A stretch of 64,000 nt of DNA. Origin: DATCYX01 sp963714425 (GTDB lineage Bacteria > Chloroflexota > Anaerolineae > Anaerolineales > UBA4823). The stretch covers positions 496,001-560,000 of the forward strand of contig CAVQOI010000004.1 of NCBI GenBank assembly GCA_963714425.1, given 5' to 3'. Positions 25,234 to 35,214 of this stretch are shown piece by piece (position 1 is the stretch's first letter; every line of letters starts with the position of its first letter). The notes below the pieces were generated by a model, which was not told the DNA's origin, made no database searches, and saw only the letters and a list, made by a program, of their open reading frames with translations. The position numbers and the translations under genes are program-made.

Positions 25234-26439
25234 CTACCCCGCCCAACCCCAGATGGCAAACTGCCCAGATAGATACAGCAGCCCCAGCCATGAGCTGTAA
25301 AGGATCAAGCGATGCACCCACGGGTTGCGCCCCCAGGCTCCCATGACCATAAAAGCCGGGAAGAATACCAGCACATAACGGCTCACGCTCAGCAGTGGCT
25401 CGATCTGGCTGGTGCGCAGCAGGTACATAGCAAGGAATGACAGGTAGTACACGCTGTACACTCGTGGCAGTCGCCGCCAGACCGGCACGAAGCAAGCCAT
25501 AAAAAATAGCAAGAATGCCAGGTCAATGATATCTACCATCGTACCTCTGCCTGCCAGGATTTCGCCTAAAGCGGAGAGCAGATTTGCGCCGGGGAAGCCG
25601 ATCCCCGCCTTGCCGCGGGCGTTCTGCATTGTCCAGGGCAGCCATGGGGGCAAGCGCAAACCTACCATTACGTAAAGCGAGTAAGCAGCCCCACCCACCA
25701 GGGTGAGCAAGACAGGGATCCACGGCTTCCACCTGCGGTCTATCCGCCAGCGTTGCAGGGCTACGTATGCCAGGGGTACTAAAAGGAGCAAACCCGGCAG
25801 TCGTGCCAGAGACGCCAGCGCCCCCCAACAACCCGCTAACCACCATCTCTCCTTACGCACATACATCAAAGACAGGATAGCCGCCAGCAGGAACAGCGAT
25901 TCAGTGTACGCTGCCATAAAGAAGAACGCCGACGGGAATGACGCCAGATACCACAGAGCACGCGTAGATGACTTTGGGTCGCCTGTCTCGTCCCGCGCCA
26001 GGCGGTAGAACACCACCAATGCCCACAAGTACGCTGCGTTCGCCACCAGGATGCCTGCCAGCAGTGTGTTCCCCCCGATCAGGCTGCCAGCATAACGCAT
26101 GAGCAGAGGATACAGGGGTGGAGCAAACGGGGCACTCGTGAATGCGCTGTACCCGCGCTCTGCGATCGCCTGGTAGTGTAATGTATCCCAGCGCTGCCAG
26201 GGTTCCAGCCAGGGGTTAGCCTCCATGGCTACACCCAGGTAAGGTCGTAACACTGGATGCGGCTCGATGGGCTGGAAGATGACCTGCCGAACCCCCCACA
26301 TCCACACCAAGGTTATGATGCGAAAGACAAGAAAGGTGAGCAGCGCCTGGGAAATGGCTGGATCGTGGCTTAATCTGCTTAGCCACCCGAAAAATTGGGG
26401 GTTGTCGTGGTTGGTGAGCTGATCCCTGGTTTCTGGCAT
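25234..26439 (-). CDS. PIG-V-like mannosyltransferase, integral membrane
   Basis: A 401-residue GT-C-type glycosyltransferase with about 9-10 membrane helices. After the first helix a large extracytoplasmic loop carries QRWDTLHYQAIAERGYS, in the place of the catalytic acidic residue. LASFPSAFFFMAAYTESLFLL matches the PIG-V/GPI mannosyltransferase signature. Likely uses a polyprenyl-phosphate sugar to glycosylate lipids or proteins. It follows lipA by about 33 bases and may be cotranscribed. Confidence 0.78.
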   Translation of the reverse strand: MPETRDQLTNHDNPQFFGWLSRLSHDPAISQALLTFLVFRIITLVWMWGVRQVIFQPIEPHPVLRPYLGVAMEANPWLEPWQRWDTLHYQAIAERGYSAFTSAPFAPPLYPLLMRYAGSLIGGNTLLAGILVANAAYLWALVVFYRLARDETGDPKSSTRALWYLASFPSAFFFMAAYTESLFLLAAILSLMYVRKERWWLAGCWGALASLARLPGLLLLVPLAYVALQRWRIDRRWKPWIPVLLTLVGGAAYSLYVMVGLRLPPWLPWTMQNARGKAGIGFPGANLLSALGEILAGRGTMVDIIDLAFLLFFMACFVPVWRRLPRVYSVYYLSFLAMYLLRTSQIEPLLSVSRYVLVFFPAFMVMGAWGRNPWVHRLILYSSWLGLLYLSGQFAIWGWAG

Positions 26440-26472
26440 GCTCCCCCCAGAAAGATGGGGAGTTTCAGGTTC

Positions 26473-27420
26473 TTATGCGGATGGCTTTGCGCCGTACAGC
26501 TTTCGATGTACCACGCTCAAGAGGCGTACCTGCTCAGCGGCGTGATAAGAGGAGCGCACCAGCGGCCCGCTTTCCACCCATTTAAAGCCAATGCTCTTGC
26601 CATACTCTTTGAGCTCGGCGAACTCCTCCAGAGTGTAGTAACGCTGGATGGGTAGGTGCTTCTTGCTCGGTTGCAGATACTGCCCCAGGGTGAGGATATC
26701 CACACCCCAGCTGCGCTGGTCGCGCATTACGGCTTTAACTTCTTCGATGCGCTCACCCAACCCGAGCATAATTCCCGACTTGGTGAGCACTTCCGGATCG
26801 AGCTTCTTGGCATTCGAAAGCGTGGCAGCTGCCCACTCATAGTGGTCCTGCGGCTGAACCTGCTTGAACAGGCGCGGCACGGTCTCGACATTGTGGTTGA
26901 GGATTTCCGGGCGGGCGTCCATCACGATGCGCAAAGCTTCCAGACTGCCCTTGAAATCGGGGATCAGCACTTCGATCGAACAGCCTGCATGCAGCTCGCG
27001 GATGCGCCGGATCACCATGGCGAAGATCGGCGCGCCGCCATCCTTGCGGTCATCGCGGTTCACGCTGGTGATGACCGCATGCTTGAGGTCCATTGCTTTG
27101 ACAGCCTGGGCGATACGCTCAGGTTCAAGCCAATCTAGCGGCGAGGGCTGGCCGCGCTTGATATCGCAGAAGCCGCACGAACGCGTGCACACGTCGCCCA
27201 TCATCAGGAATGTCGCTGTCCCAGCTCCCCAGCACTCCCCCATGTTAGGGCACATTGCCTCTTCGCACACCGTGTGCAAAGATTTGCTGCGCATTAATCC
27301 TTGCAGCCACGCGTAAGTTTCGCCCGAAGGGGCGCGCACCTTAATCCAATCCGGTCGCCGGCGCGGCGTGGTATCGATCTCCTCTGGCTTGATACGGTCT
27401 CGTGTGGGTGTGAAAGGCAT
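26473..27420 (-). CDS. lipA: lipoyl synthase
   Basis: A 315-residue radical-SAM enzyme inserting two sulfurs into protein-bound octanoyl groups. The N-terminal auxiliary Fe-S cluster cysteines are in CEEAMCPNMGECW. The radical-SAM CxxxCxxC motif is CTRSCGFCDIKRG (about residue 80). C-terminal marks: GLGERIEEV, LTLGQYLQPSKKHLP and the RSSYHA Arg-Ser-Ser motif. AGGAG stands 5 bases before the ATG. Confidence 0.96.
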   Translation of the reverse strand: MPFTPTRDRIKPEEIDTTPRRRPDWIKVRAPSGETYAWLQGLMRSKSLHTVCEEAMCPNMGECWGAGTATFLMMGDVCTRSCGFCDIKRGQPSPLDWLEPERIAQAVKAMDLKHAVITSVNRDDRKDGGAPIFAMVIRRIRELHAGCSIEVLIPDFKGSLEALRIVMDARPEILNHNVETVPRLFKQVQPQDHYEWAAATLSNAKKLDPEVLTKSGIMLGLGERIEEVKAVMRDQRSWGVDILTLGQYLQPSKKHLPIQRYYTLEEFAELKEYGKSIGFKWVESGPLVRSSYHAAEQVRLLSVVHRKLYGAKPSA

Positions 27421-27508
27421 AGGGGCTCCTGAACTCGTATTTTACCCTGCTTTTAACCCATCTCGTAAGCTGTTTATCGCCATCCCATCCGGTACTAGCA
27501 AGATAAAT

Positions 27509-27517
27509 TGCTATAAT
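27509..27517 (+). promoter_or_regulatory. extended -10 promoter of the NBR1-like lipoprotein gene
   Basis: TGCTATAAT at 27509-27517: a TG motif one base before a perfect TATAAT. No good -35 is visible, as expected for extended -10 promoters. The start codon at 27551 follows GAGAAAGG. Confidence 0.65.
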
Positions 27518-27550
27518 TAGGTCAAAGAAATCATAGGATCGAGAGAAAGG

Positions 27551-29086
27551 ATGGTCGCCGTAGGACATAAGGCACGACTTGCTCTTTTGGCATTTGCCTG
27601 GGTATTAGGGGCTTGTGCACTGGTGACTAAAACACCCACCGAAGACCCGCAATTCGTGGCATATACCCATGCAGCCAGCACATTGGCTGTGGAACTGACT
27701 CTGTCGGCTGGGAATACTGCTGTAGCGCGCCTGACAGAGATCGCTGCCGAGCCTCTACCGACCATATCAAATTCCGCACTGCCTCCCCCACCCACACAGA
27801 ACCTGGCAACTCCCACGCTTTCACCGCCCCCACCCACCGCTACACCTCCTTTACTGCCATGTGAAGCCGCAAACTATGTGGCTGACGTCACTATCCCGGT
27901 GAACACGCTTTTCGCTCCAGGTGAGGAGTTTGTCAAGACCTGGCGGATCGAGAATGCCGGCTCCTGCCCATGGACACCTGCCTATTCCCTGGTGTTCGGC
28001 GGAGGCGATTTCTCTGGAGGTGCCACTCAGATCAGCCTGCCGGAGAGCGTTCAGCCAGGTGGGAGAGTGGATATTTCCCTCCAGATGGCTGCGCCATCCA
28101 GGCCGGGGTATTATCAAGGCTACTGGTCGCTGGTCGCCCCAAATGGTCAGGTGATCGGGATCATGCTGGCACCTATGGGTGCCTTATGGGTTCAGATCGA
28201 AGTTCGCTCTACTGAAAGCATGCGCGGCGAGTATGATTTCGCAACAAATTATTGTGCAGCGCAGTGGGTCAGCAACCGGGAGTATTTAACCTGTCCTGGA
28301 TCCAGGGATAACCCAGGTGGCTCTATGCAGCTCCTCAATCAGCCTGAATTGGAATCACGTAAAGAAAACGAGGTGGCGATCTGGATGCGCCCAGGCACAG
28401 GAAGGAATAGCTGGATATCTGCAGAGTACCCGGCGTTTCGCATCCACGATGGGGATCACTTCATGTCCGAGGTGGGTTGTCTCAGGGACAACCCGGGATG
28501 TGAGCTGGTCTTCGAGCTGAATTATCGCGAGATAGATAACGATGTCATCAACCTGAACAGCTGGTACCAATCGTATGATGAGATCACCCAACTCATTGAG
28601 ATCGACCTGAGCGATCTGGCCGGGGAGACGGTGCGCTTCATCCTGCGGGTCACCAACGTCGGTAAGGCAGCTGATGCCAACGCGTTCTGGCTGGTCCCGC
28701 GCATCGAAAATTTCTCTGACGATGCAGATCTGGTGATTGCATGGCGTGAGGAAGGCGGAGTCCGGCGCATCTGCGCTGATGTAAAAGTGTATCTAACTGG
28801 TAGAGACACCGCGGAAGCACGCGCGGGACTGCACATCAAACTCCAATACACTTGGCCGGCGCAATCTAAGAAGCGCAGAGGTGGAGCAATTGTTGAGATG
28901 GATCGACCGCTTCAGGTCTTACGAATTCGCCTCCGAAACGCCCACGAACAACGAATCCCTGCTGGAAAATATTACATTTCAAGGGAATGGCGATCGCGAT
29001 GCCCAGTTCGAGGACATCGTCGCCATGCAAGAATTCATGGAGGACTTGTACTACAGAATTGTGGATTAGGGGGAACCTCTAAATAG
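27551..29086 (+). CDS. lipoprotein with NBR1-type Ig-like domain; C-terminal frame disturbed
   Basis: Signal segment ending VLGAC-AL (lipobox), a Pro/Thr linker, then a domain at about residues 100-215 (VADVTIPVNTLFAPGEEFVK, WRIENAGSCPWTP, ISLPESVQPGGRVDISLQM, GYYQGYWSLVAPNG) matching the Next-to-BRCA1 central Ig-like fold. A second beta-rich region to about 410 ends in FWLVPRIEN. The last 80 residues in this frame are Arg-rich and unnatural. A better continuation (SAEVEQLLRWIDRFRSYEF to MEDLYYRIVD) is read in another frame and stops at 29069. So one frameshift probably lies between 28800 and 28880. Confidence 0.75.
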   Translation: MVAVGHKARLALLAFAWVLGACALVTKTPTEDPQFVAYTHAASTLAVELTLSAGNTAVARLTEIAAEPLPTISNSALPPPPTQNLATPTLSPPPPTATPPLLPCEAANYVADVTIPVNTLFAPGEEFVKTWRIENAGSCPWTPAYSLVFGGGDFSGGATQISLPESVQPGGRVDISLQMAAPSRPGYYQGYWSLVAPNGQVIGIMLAPMGALWVQIEVRSTESMRGEYDFATNYCAAQWVSNREYLTCPGSRDNPGGSMQLLNQPELESRKENEVAIWMRPGTGRNSWISAEYPAFRIHDGDHFMSEVGCLRDNPGCELVFELNYREIDNDVINLNSWYQSYDEITQLIEIDLSDLAGETVRFILRVTNVGKAADANAFWLVPRIENFSDDADLVIAWREEGGVRRICADVKVYLTGRDTAEARAGLHIKLQYTWPAQSKKRRGGAIVEMDRPLQVLRIRLRNAHEQRIPAGKYYISREWRSRCPVRGHRRHARIHGGLVLQNCGLGGTSK

Positions 29087-29087
29087 A

Positions 29088-30407
29088 TTAATGGCTGCGG
29101 ACGAAGATGCGCACGCCTTCTACACGAGTGACTCGCACGCGCCTACCAATCTCCAAAGTCTCCTCACCTTCCTCGAGCTGTGCCGTCCAGAGCTCTCCCG
29201 CCAGCTGAACAGTTCCCACTGGCGATAGAGGCGTGCGCACAACGCCTGAGCGTCCGAGCAGGCTCTCCTGGCCCGTGCGATGTGGGGCGCGCTGCGCTCG
29301 CAATGCAATAATCATGATTGTGAAGAAGGTTACTCCAGTCAAGAGCGACATTCCCACCACTAAAGGCACAGAAACGCGCTGGTATGCAGGTACGCCTGGC
29401 GAGTTGAACAAAACTAAGGCTCCGATAATCAACGAGCCCACTCCTGCTGCAGTGAGTGCGCCGTGTGTGGGCGCTTTGATGTCCAACACAAATAGAGCAA
29501 ACGAAAGCAACAGAAACACAATACCAAACCAGTTGACCGGCAGGATGCCAAGTCCATAGGTGGCCAGCGCCAGACATACCACGCCGATAAATCCCGCTAC
29601 CCAGCCGCCCGGGCTTGAGATCTCAATCAGGATCGCCTGCACGCCAATTGTAATAAGAACCAGGACAATATTTGAGTCAGTCAACACATTAAGCAATTGC
29701 TCGATGAATGTATAAGAGATTTCGGAAACGAGGGCGTTCTGCGTAGAAAGAACCCTTTCCACTCCTGACACCTCGACCTGAAATCCATCCAGCTGGATCA
29801 GCAGGTCATCGAGATCACTGGCGATGAAGTCCACCATCCCTGCTTCCAGTGCTTCGGTAGCGGAAGCAGCGTCGGCTGATTCGATCGTTCGTTCAGCCAG
29901 ATCGACCGCTTTTTCGCCGCGTCGTTCTGCCAGCGAGCGTACTGTGGCTTTCAGGATATTCTTCTCCTTCGCCGCGACTGTTTCCCCCAAATCCTCTCCT
30001 TGAGACCCGACCGGGCTGGCAGCGCCGATGGCAGTTTCCGGCGCCATGGCGGCGGCATGCCCCGCCAGAGTGATCATCGTACCCGCGCTGCCTGCCATGG
30101 CGCCGCGCGGCGTGATATACACTACGACCGGTACTGTGCTTGCACGGATTGTCTCCACCATATCCTGCATAAAGTCGATCCTGCCACCAGGCGTATTCAG
30201 CTGGAATACCAGGATCTCAGCTCCCCGTTGCTCGGCGCTGCGGATGCCGCGATCCAGGTACTCTTTCATGGCTGGGGTTAATGGTCCGTCCGTCGTAATT
30301 ACCAGCACCAAAGGGTTCCCATCTTGAGCCATAGCCGGAGAATTAAAGCTGAATACGGCTAGCTGGGTCGAAAGAAAGAGTAAAAGCCAGAGACGTCGAA
30401 TGATCAT
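29088..30407 (-). CDS. NfeD family membrane-bound serine protease (ClpP-class)
   Basis: A 439-residue protein: signal peptide, a ClpP-like protease domain (about 30-230), 4-5 membrane helices (about 235-365) and a C-terminal OB-fold NfeD domain (LLGRSGVVRTPLSPVGTVQLAGELW). The catalytic Ser is in AMAGSAGTMI and the Lys in AKEKNILKATVRS, as in the Ser-Lys dyad of PH1510-type STOPP proteases. NTPGG is the oxyanion strand. Such proteins usually work with a stomatin/SPFH partner; none is next to it here. Confidence 0.9.
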   Translation of the reverse strand: MIIRRLWLLLFLSTQLAVFSFNSPAMAQDGNPLVLVITTDGPLTPAMKEYLDRGIRSAEQRGAEILVFQLNTPGGRIDFMQDMVETIRASTVPVVVYITPRGAMAGSAGTMITLAGHAAAMAPETAIGAASPVGSQGEDLGETVAAKEKNILKATVRSLAERRGEKAVDLAERTIESADAASATEALEAGMVDFIASDLDDLLIQLDGFQVEVSGVERVLSTQNALVSEISYTFIEQLLNVLTDSNIVLVLITIGVQAILIEISSPGGWVAGFIGVVCLALATYGLGILPVNWFGIVFLLLSFALFVLDIKAPTHGALTAAGVGSLIIGALVLFNSPGVPAYQRVSVPLVVGMSLLTGVTFFTIMIIALRAQRAPHRTGQESLLGRSGVVRTPLSPVGTVQLAGELWTAQLEEGEETLEIGRRVRVTRVEGVRIFVRSH

Positions 30408-30667
30408 CGTGTCCTCATTATAATAGCAAATCCCGTCGTACTTATTGCCGTAAATCAGACCCGCTTCAAAAGTGGATATCCACTCGCCTATACGAAATAA
30501 TCCATAGCGGGCGTTTGCAGCTTGTTTTCAATTTGGTAAGGCGAGTGGCACAGATGAATATCTACATGTCTATCCAGTATAATCACAGGTATCCTAAGCC
30601 TGGATGGGAACCACGAGTGGGTGATAGCGCCTCTTGTGGACGTCCAGAAGGGGCCACAGGTTGGACA

Positions 30668-32347
30668 ATGATGCCTAAGCATGTCAGCAACGATCCTGCG
30701 CAGCCTGGAAGCCTTGCGGGGTTATGGCAAAAACTCACCACTCCATCTGCTAGCAGCGAGGAAGATGCCCGCCTGGAACAAATGACCCGCGTGATCTTAC
30801 TGATCATGACGGGTTTGATGATTATTTTCACTTGCATCGTAGGCATAGGCTGGCTCGCTGAATATTTCTTCTTCATCGACTTCGCTATCACACTTGGAGT
30901 ACAATTCGCCTTCGCAGTGGGATTGCTGATAACCCTGCGCGGTGAGTGGAAGCTCGGACGATATATCCTCCCCCTTATATTCTTTATGCTCGGCGTTTAC
31001 GGGTCGATAAACACCGGCTTTTTGACGACATTCATACTGGCTTATGCGACAACCATTGTGCTTTCTGCGATGCTGATGCCTCAACCCATAACACGAGCGA
31101 TGGTTGTACTGGTCATTTCGACACATCTCATCCTCAGCCAGATTGCTTTCCCTCTCAAATGGGGAGACTTCCTAGCGAGTGCTATCCCTTTCACAAGTCT
31201 GATCATCGGATTATCTCTTCTGTTTTCATTCGCAATGCTGCGCCTTCAAACTGCCCTGTTCAACAGTCGGGATTATGCCAAAAAGTTGATATCTGAGGTG
31301 CAAGTACGCGAGCAGACCCAAGCCAATTTGCTTATTCGCAACCGCGAGTTGTCGCTACTTAACCGTGTGATTGCATCCGCTGCGTCTTCATTGGAGACCG
31401 TAGATATCTTGCGTACAACTCTCAATGAACTCGCATCAGGTCTGGATATGGATCAAGCAGGCGCCGCACTGCTCAATCGAGACCAGAGTCTCCTAGAAGT
31501 AGTCGCCGAATACCCAGAAGGCAGCCTGCCCAGCGCACTGGGCACAAAAATTCCAGTCGCCGGGAATTTTTCAAGCCAGTATGTGATAGAAAACCAAAAA
31601 CCATTGGCAATCAACGATGTCCAGCTGGACCCGCGTGTGCAGGTTGTGAGTGAGCTCCTGCAACAGCGCAAGGTCGCATCCCTCCTCATATTGCCACTCA
31701 TCGTCCATGGACAGGTGCTCGGTACCATCGGGCTGGATAGCTTCGAGAAGCATGAGTTTAGTCACGAGGAGATCGACTTAGCGTGGCATGCAGCCACCGC
31801 GAGTGCTCAGGCGATTGCGAACGCACAGCTATATGCCCAAGTACAGCAAATGGCTATTCACGATGACCTGACGGAACTCTTAAACCGCCGCGGCTTGGTT
31901 GAATTCGGCCAACGTGAATTTGATAGGTCGCGTCGTTTTAATCGCAGCCTATCAGTAATCTTTATGGACTTGGATAACTTCAAAGAGATTAACGACCGCT
32001 TTGGGCATGCTGGAGGAGATATTTTTCTCCGTGGGCTAGCTAAACTCCTTAAGGATGGTGTGCGTGATGTCGACCTTGTCGGGCGTTACGGCGGAGATGA
32101 ATTCGTTATGATCCTTCCCGAGGCCGACGTAAACACTGCTCAGGATGTAGCGCAACGCCTGCAAACGCTGTTGGAGACGTCTAAAATCACCATTGGTTCT
32201 GCGGACACAACCACTTCAACCAGCATGGGCATAGCAGAAATTGACGAGGTAACCAGCGACCTCGAAAAACTGATCGCCAGGGCGGACAGGGCGTTGTATC
32301 AGGCAAAAAGATCGGGACGCAACCAAATCGCGATCGCGTCTGAATAG
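30668..32347 (+). CDS. membrane-anchored GAF-GGDEF diguanylate cyclase
   Basis: About 559 residues from the ATG at 30668; the frame is open to 30515 but the extra residues look non-native. Six hydrophobic helices cover about 45-205, a GAF sensor domain about 240-405 (LLILPLIVHGQVLGTIGLDS) and a GGDEF domain to the end (DLDNFKEINDRFGHAGGD, GRYGGDEFVMILPEA). RDVD precedes GGDEF by 5 residues, an I-site. The second cyclic di-GMP synthase in the window; no phosphodiesterase (EAL/HD-GYP) is seen. Confidence 0.85.
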   Translation: MMPKHVSNDPAQPGSLAGLWQKLTTPSASSEEDARLEQMTRVILLIMTGLMIIFTCIVGIGWLAEYFFFIDFAITLGVQFAFAVGLLITLRGEWKLGRYILPLIFFMLGVYGSINTGFLTTFILAYATTIVLSAMLMPQPITRAMVVLVISTHLILSQIAFPLKWGDFLASAIPFTSLIIGLSLLFSFAMLRLQTALFNSRDYAKKLISEVQVREQTQANLLIRNRELSLLNRVIASAASSLETVDILRTTLNELASGLDMDQAGAALLNRDQSLLEVVAEYPEGSLPSALGTKIPVAGNFSSQYVIENQKPLAINDVQLDPRVQVVSELLQQRKVASLLILPLIVHGQVLGTIGLDSFEKHEFSHEEIDLAWHAATASAQAIANAQLYAQVQQMAIHDDLTELLNRRGLVEFGQREFDRSRRFNRSLSVIFMDLDNFKEINDRFGHAGGDIFLRGLAKLLKDGVRDVDLVGRYGGDEFVMILPEADVNTAQDVAQRLQTLLETSKITIGSADTTTSTSMGIAEIDEVTSDLEKLIARADRALYQAKRSGRNQIAIASE

Positions 32348-32449
32348 AACATGATTATTTCTCTTTCCCAGTTGGCTCACACCTTAATAATCTATCTCTG
32401 TAGCCTGCCGATATTAGAAAAGCGTTTTATTACACGATATGCAATTCGA

Positions 32450-33211
32450 TCATCCCCCCAGCGCCAGGTAGAGGGTGCGTATGCTAAGAATGGTTATCAG
32501 TGCGCCAACCATCAGCATCAGCTGGCGAGCTGGCACCTTCTTAGTGACCACAGCAGCCAGAGGCGCAGCCACTGCGCCGCCAATTAACAATCCCAAGATG
32601 ACCTTCCAGTATACGCCAAACTTGAGCGAGAATACAAAGACCACCGATTGAGCGAAGGTTATAAAAAACTCGGAAAAATTAACCGAGCCAATCGTCATCC
32701 GTGGGCTGTTGCCTCGCGCAACCAGGGTGGTCGTGACGATCGGCCCCCAGCCTCCACCACCAATTGCATCGAAAAATCCTCCAACCACCCCCAGGGTGCT
32801 TATGTGGCTGATTTCTCTTCGCGTTTCATCCGTGTTCTTTTTCCGTAATCCCTTAACCATGATGACTATACCCATAACCAGCAGGTAAATCGCGATGAAT
32901 GGCTTGAGAAAGTCGCCTGGCACATTGGTCAAAATATACGCACCCACCACAGCCCCTAGCGCGCCGGGGAATAGCAAGCTTTTCACCAGCTTCCTGTCCA
33001 GGTTGCCCAATCGCCAGTGCGAAAGGCCAGAAATTGCCGTGGTGACAACCTCTGCCATATGCACGCTGGCACTGGCTGCAGCTGGAGGTACACCAATGCC
33101 AAGCAGGAACGAGTTCGAGCTGACGCCGTACGCCATACCCAATGCCCCGTCGATCAATTGGGCAATCGCGCCGACCAGGATAAAAATGAATATACTCAAA
33201 TCGGTGTCCAT
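32450..33211 (-). CDS. sulfite exporter TauE/SafE family protein
   Basis: A 253-residue membrane protein with eight hydrophobic segments. GAIAQLIDGALGMAYGVSSNSFLLG at the N-terminus and the repeated GGFFDAIGGGGWGPIVT in the middle are the TauE/SafE (DUF81) signatures. Presumed to export a sulfur-containing or organic anion; actual substrate unknown. It converges on the cyclase gene. Confidence 0.88.
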   Translation of the reverse strand: MDTDLSIFIFILVGAIAQLIDGALGMAYGVSSNSFLLGIGVPPAAASASVHMAEVVTTAISGLSHWRLGNLDRKLVKSLLFPGALGAVVGAYILTNVPGDFLKPFIAIYLLVMGIVIMVKGLRKKNTDETRREISHISTLGVVGGFFDAIGGGGWGPIVTTTLVARGNSPRMTIGSVNFSEFFITFAQSVVFVFSLKFGVYWKVILGLLIGGAVAAPLAAVVTKKVPARQLMLMVGALITILSIRTLYLALGG

Positions 33212-33452
33212 AGTTCATCCAATGATATGAAAGCAAGATTGTGTTTATCCCAATTCCTGGCTGCCCTATCGTCTTTCAGCAGCTATCTATGATGTGACAA
33301 CTTTTTTACAAGACTATCTCTCAGGTAATTGTCGATATAGTCTAGTCCTTTAGTGGTCTTTTAGAGAAAAAAAGTAATCGATAGTATCCCTCCGAGTATT
33401 GTCCTATCGCTTTTAGTTGCAGAGGATTGTTGGTTCCCCTAATCCCTGATTC

Positions 33453-33890
33453 CTACCCCAATCGCGCCCCGTCAATTCGCTGGCTGACATCCGCCAGTGT
33501 GGTTCGGTCGAGCACATCCGCAATGGCATTGCGTACGTCGCCCATCACCATGCGTAGACCACACGTCTCTTCATCCGGGCATCCACAAGACTCGTAGGCC
33601 ATTTGGCTGACACAGCGTACCGGTGCCAGCGGACCGTCAAGAACCCGCACAATGTGCCCCAGGGTGATCTGTTCGGCGGGTTTAGCGAGATAGTAGCCAC
33701 CACCTACACCCATCTTACTTTGCAGCATGCCAGCATTCTTCAGGGTGAGCAAGATTTGCTCCAGGAATTTGGCTGGGATATGCTCTCGATCGGCAATTTC
33801 CTTAATCTGGATCACATCGCTCTGCTTTGCCTTCACTGCCAGATCGATCATCGCACGAAGCCCATATTCACCGCGTTTTGAGAGTTTCAT
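33453..33890 (-). CDS. Rrf2 family transcriptional regulator
   Basis: A 145-residue winged-helix regulator. The N-terminus MKLSKRGEYGLRAMIDLA and the recognition region IPAKFLEQILLTLKNAGMLQSKMGVGGGYYLAKP are typical of Rrf2/IscR. Cysteines in CVSQMAYESCGCPDEETCGL could bind an Fe-S cluster, so redox or Fe-S status is the likely signal. Divergent from an Fe-S protein gene 232 bases away, its most likely target. Confidence 0.9.
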   Translation of the reverse strand: MKLSKRGEYGLRAMIDLAVKAKQSDVIQIKEIADREHIPAKFLEQILLTLKNAGMLQSKMGVGGGYYLAKPAEQITLGHIVRVLDGPLAPVRCVSQMAYESCGCPDEETCGLRMVMGDVRNAIADVLDRTTLADVSQRIDGARLG

Positions 33891-34122
33891 AATGGTTTAG
33901 GGTTTGGGTTGCTCGATTGTAGTCATATATTCTACTATTCTTATAGACATAATTGCACTAATAGGATAAACCGGAATATCATATTTGTCAAGCAACCAGT
34001 CATTGAATAGATTCGAAGCCTTGTTCCGAAGCGTGCTGATTTGTGCTGCGACGTAATTGCTACTTGCTCTTTCATTCGATTTCCTGTATTCTGTTCTCAG
34101 GAACAACCTTGGAGGTCTAATC

Positions 34123-35214
34123 ATGAATCGAGATCCATACCTGCTGCTTGCCCAACGCCTGGACAGCCTGCCGAATGGCTTTCCTCCTACTGATGACGGC
34201 AGCGAGCTACGACTGCTCGCCCACATATTCACCCCGGATCAGGCGTTGCTGGCTGCTCAATTGCGCATGAGCCCTGAAACGCTCGAACAGATTGCAACAC
34301 GGCTAGGTGCTGCAGAGCATGCCCTGCGTGACCAGCTAAAACAAATGGCCCGTCGTGGTTTAATTCGTGCCGAGCGTATGGAAGGTGGCATTGGATACGC
34401 GTTGATGCCCTTTGTTGTAGGCATCTATGAAATGCAGGTCGATCGCATGGACGCCGACCTCGCCCGTCTCTTCGAAACTTACTATTTACAAGCGTTCGGG
34501 CAGGTCCTCAATATAAATCCATCTGTGCATCGAGTCATCCCGGTTGGCGAGAGTGTGCGGGTGGATATGGCCATCTATCCATACGAGAGTGTTGCTGAGA
34601 TTTTGGATGGAGCGAAAGCCTGGGGGGTTCTGGACTGTATCTGCCGCAAGCAGAAAGCTTTAATCGGCGACCCTTGCGATCATCCAGTGGATATATGCAT
34701 GGCTTTAAGCCAAAGACCTGGAGCATTCGACCAAAGCCCTGTCGTGAAAGCGTTGACCCGCCAGCAAGCACAGGATACGCTCCACCGTGCAGCAAAAGCC
34801 GGACTGGTGCACTCCGTGAGCAATCATAAAGGCATGGAGGATGGGTTGAGCGGTATCGAGTACATCTGCAACTGTTGCACCTGCTCCTGTGGCATATTAC
34901 GAAGCATCGCTGAGCTGGGCATCGCCAATGCAGTTGCCCGCTCGGCGTTCATCAATCAGGTGGATGAAGATCTGTGCACTGGATGCGAGTTGTGCCTGGA
35001 GGCCTGCCAGTTCGATGCTCTTAGCGTTGACCATCTGGCTCAAGTAGATTTGCTGCGTTGTGTGGGCTGTGGTGTATGCGTGCCGGTGTGCCCGGATGGG
35101 GCTCTGGTGCTGGTGCGCCGCCCAGACGAAGAAATGGTACCGGTTCCCGACAACCAGCAAGAATGGCTGGAGATGCGCGCTGCCAACCGCGGGCTGGATC
35201 TCGGAGCCATTTAA
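34123..35214 (+). CDS. 4Fe-4S ferredoxin-domain protein with N-terminal helical domain
   Basis: About 363 residues. The N-terminal part has a winged-helix-like segment (SPETLEQIATRLGAAEHALRDQLKQMARRGLI). The middle has two further Cys clusters, CICRKQKALIGDPCDHPVDIC and CNCCTCSCGIL. The C-terminus has two ferredoxin motifs, CTGCELCLEACQ and CVGCGVCVPVCP. Two 4Fe-4S clusters are expected, plus perhaps metal at the Cys-rich centre. The ATG 34123 is preferred because GGAGG precedes it. The stop overlaps the next start as TAATG. Role unknown, probably electron transfer. Confidence 0.78.
   Translation: MNRDPYLLLAQRLDSLPNGFPPTDDGSELRLLAHIFTPDQALLAAQLRMSPETLEQIATRLGAAEHALRDQLKQMARRGLIRAERMEGGIGYALMPFVVGIYEMQVDRMDADLARLFETYYLQAFGQVLNINPSVHRVIPVGESVRVDMAIYPYESVAEILDGAKAWGVLDCICRKQKALIGDPCDHPVDICMALSQRPGAFDQSPVVKALTRQQAQDTLHRAAKAGLVHSVSNHKGMEDGLSGIEYICNCCTCSCGILRSIAELGIANAVARSAFINQVDEDLCTGCELCLEACQFDALSVDHLAQVDLLRCVGCGVCVPVCPDGALVLVRRPDEEMVPVPDNQQEWLEMRAANRGLDLGAI

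Noticed and set aside
25074..25259. Minus-strand 61-codon frame downstream of the mannosyltransferase
   Set aside because: It lies across the tRNA gene and has no initiation signal.
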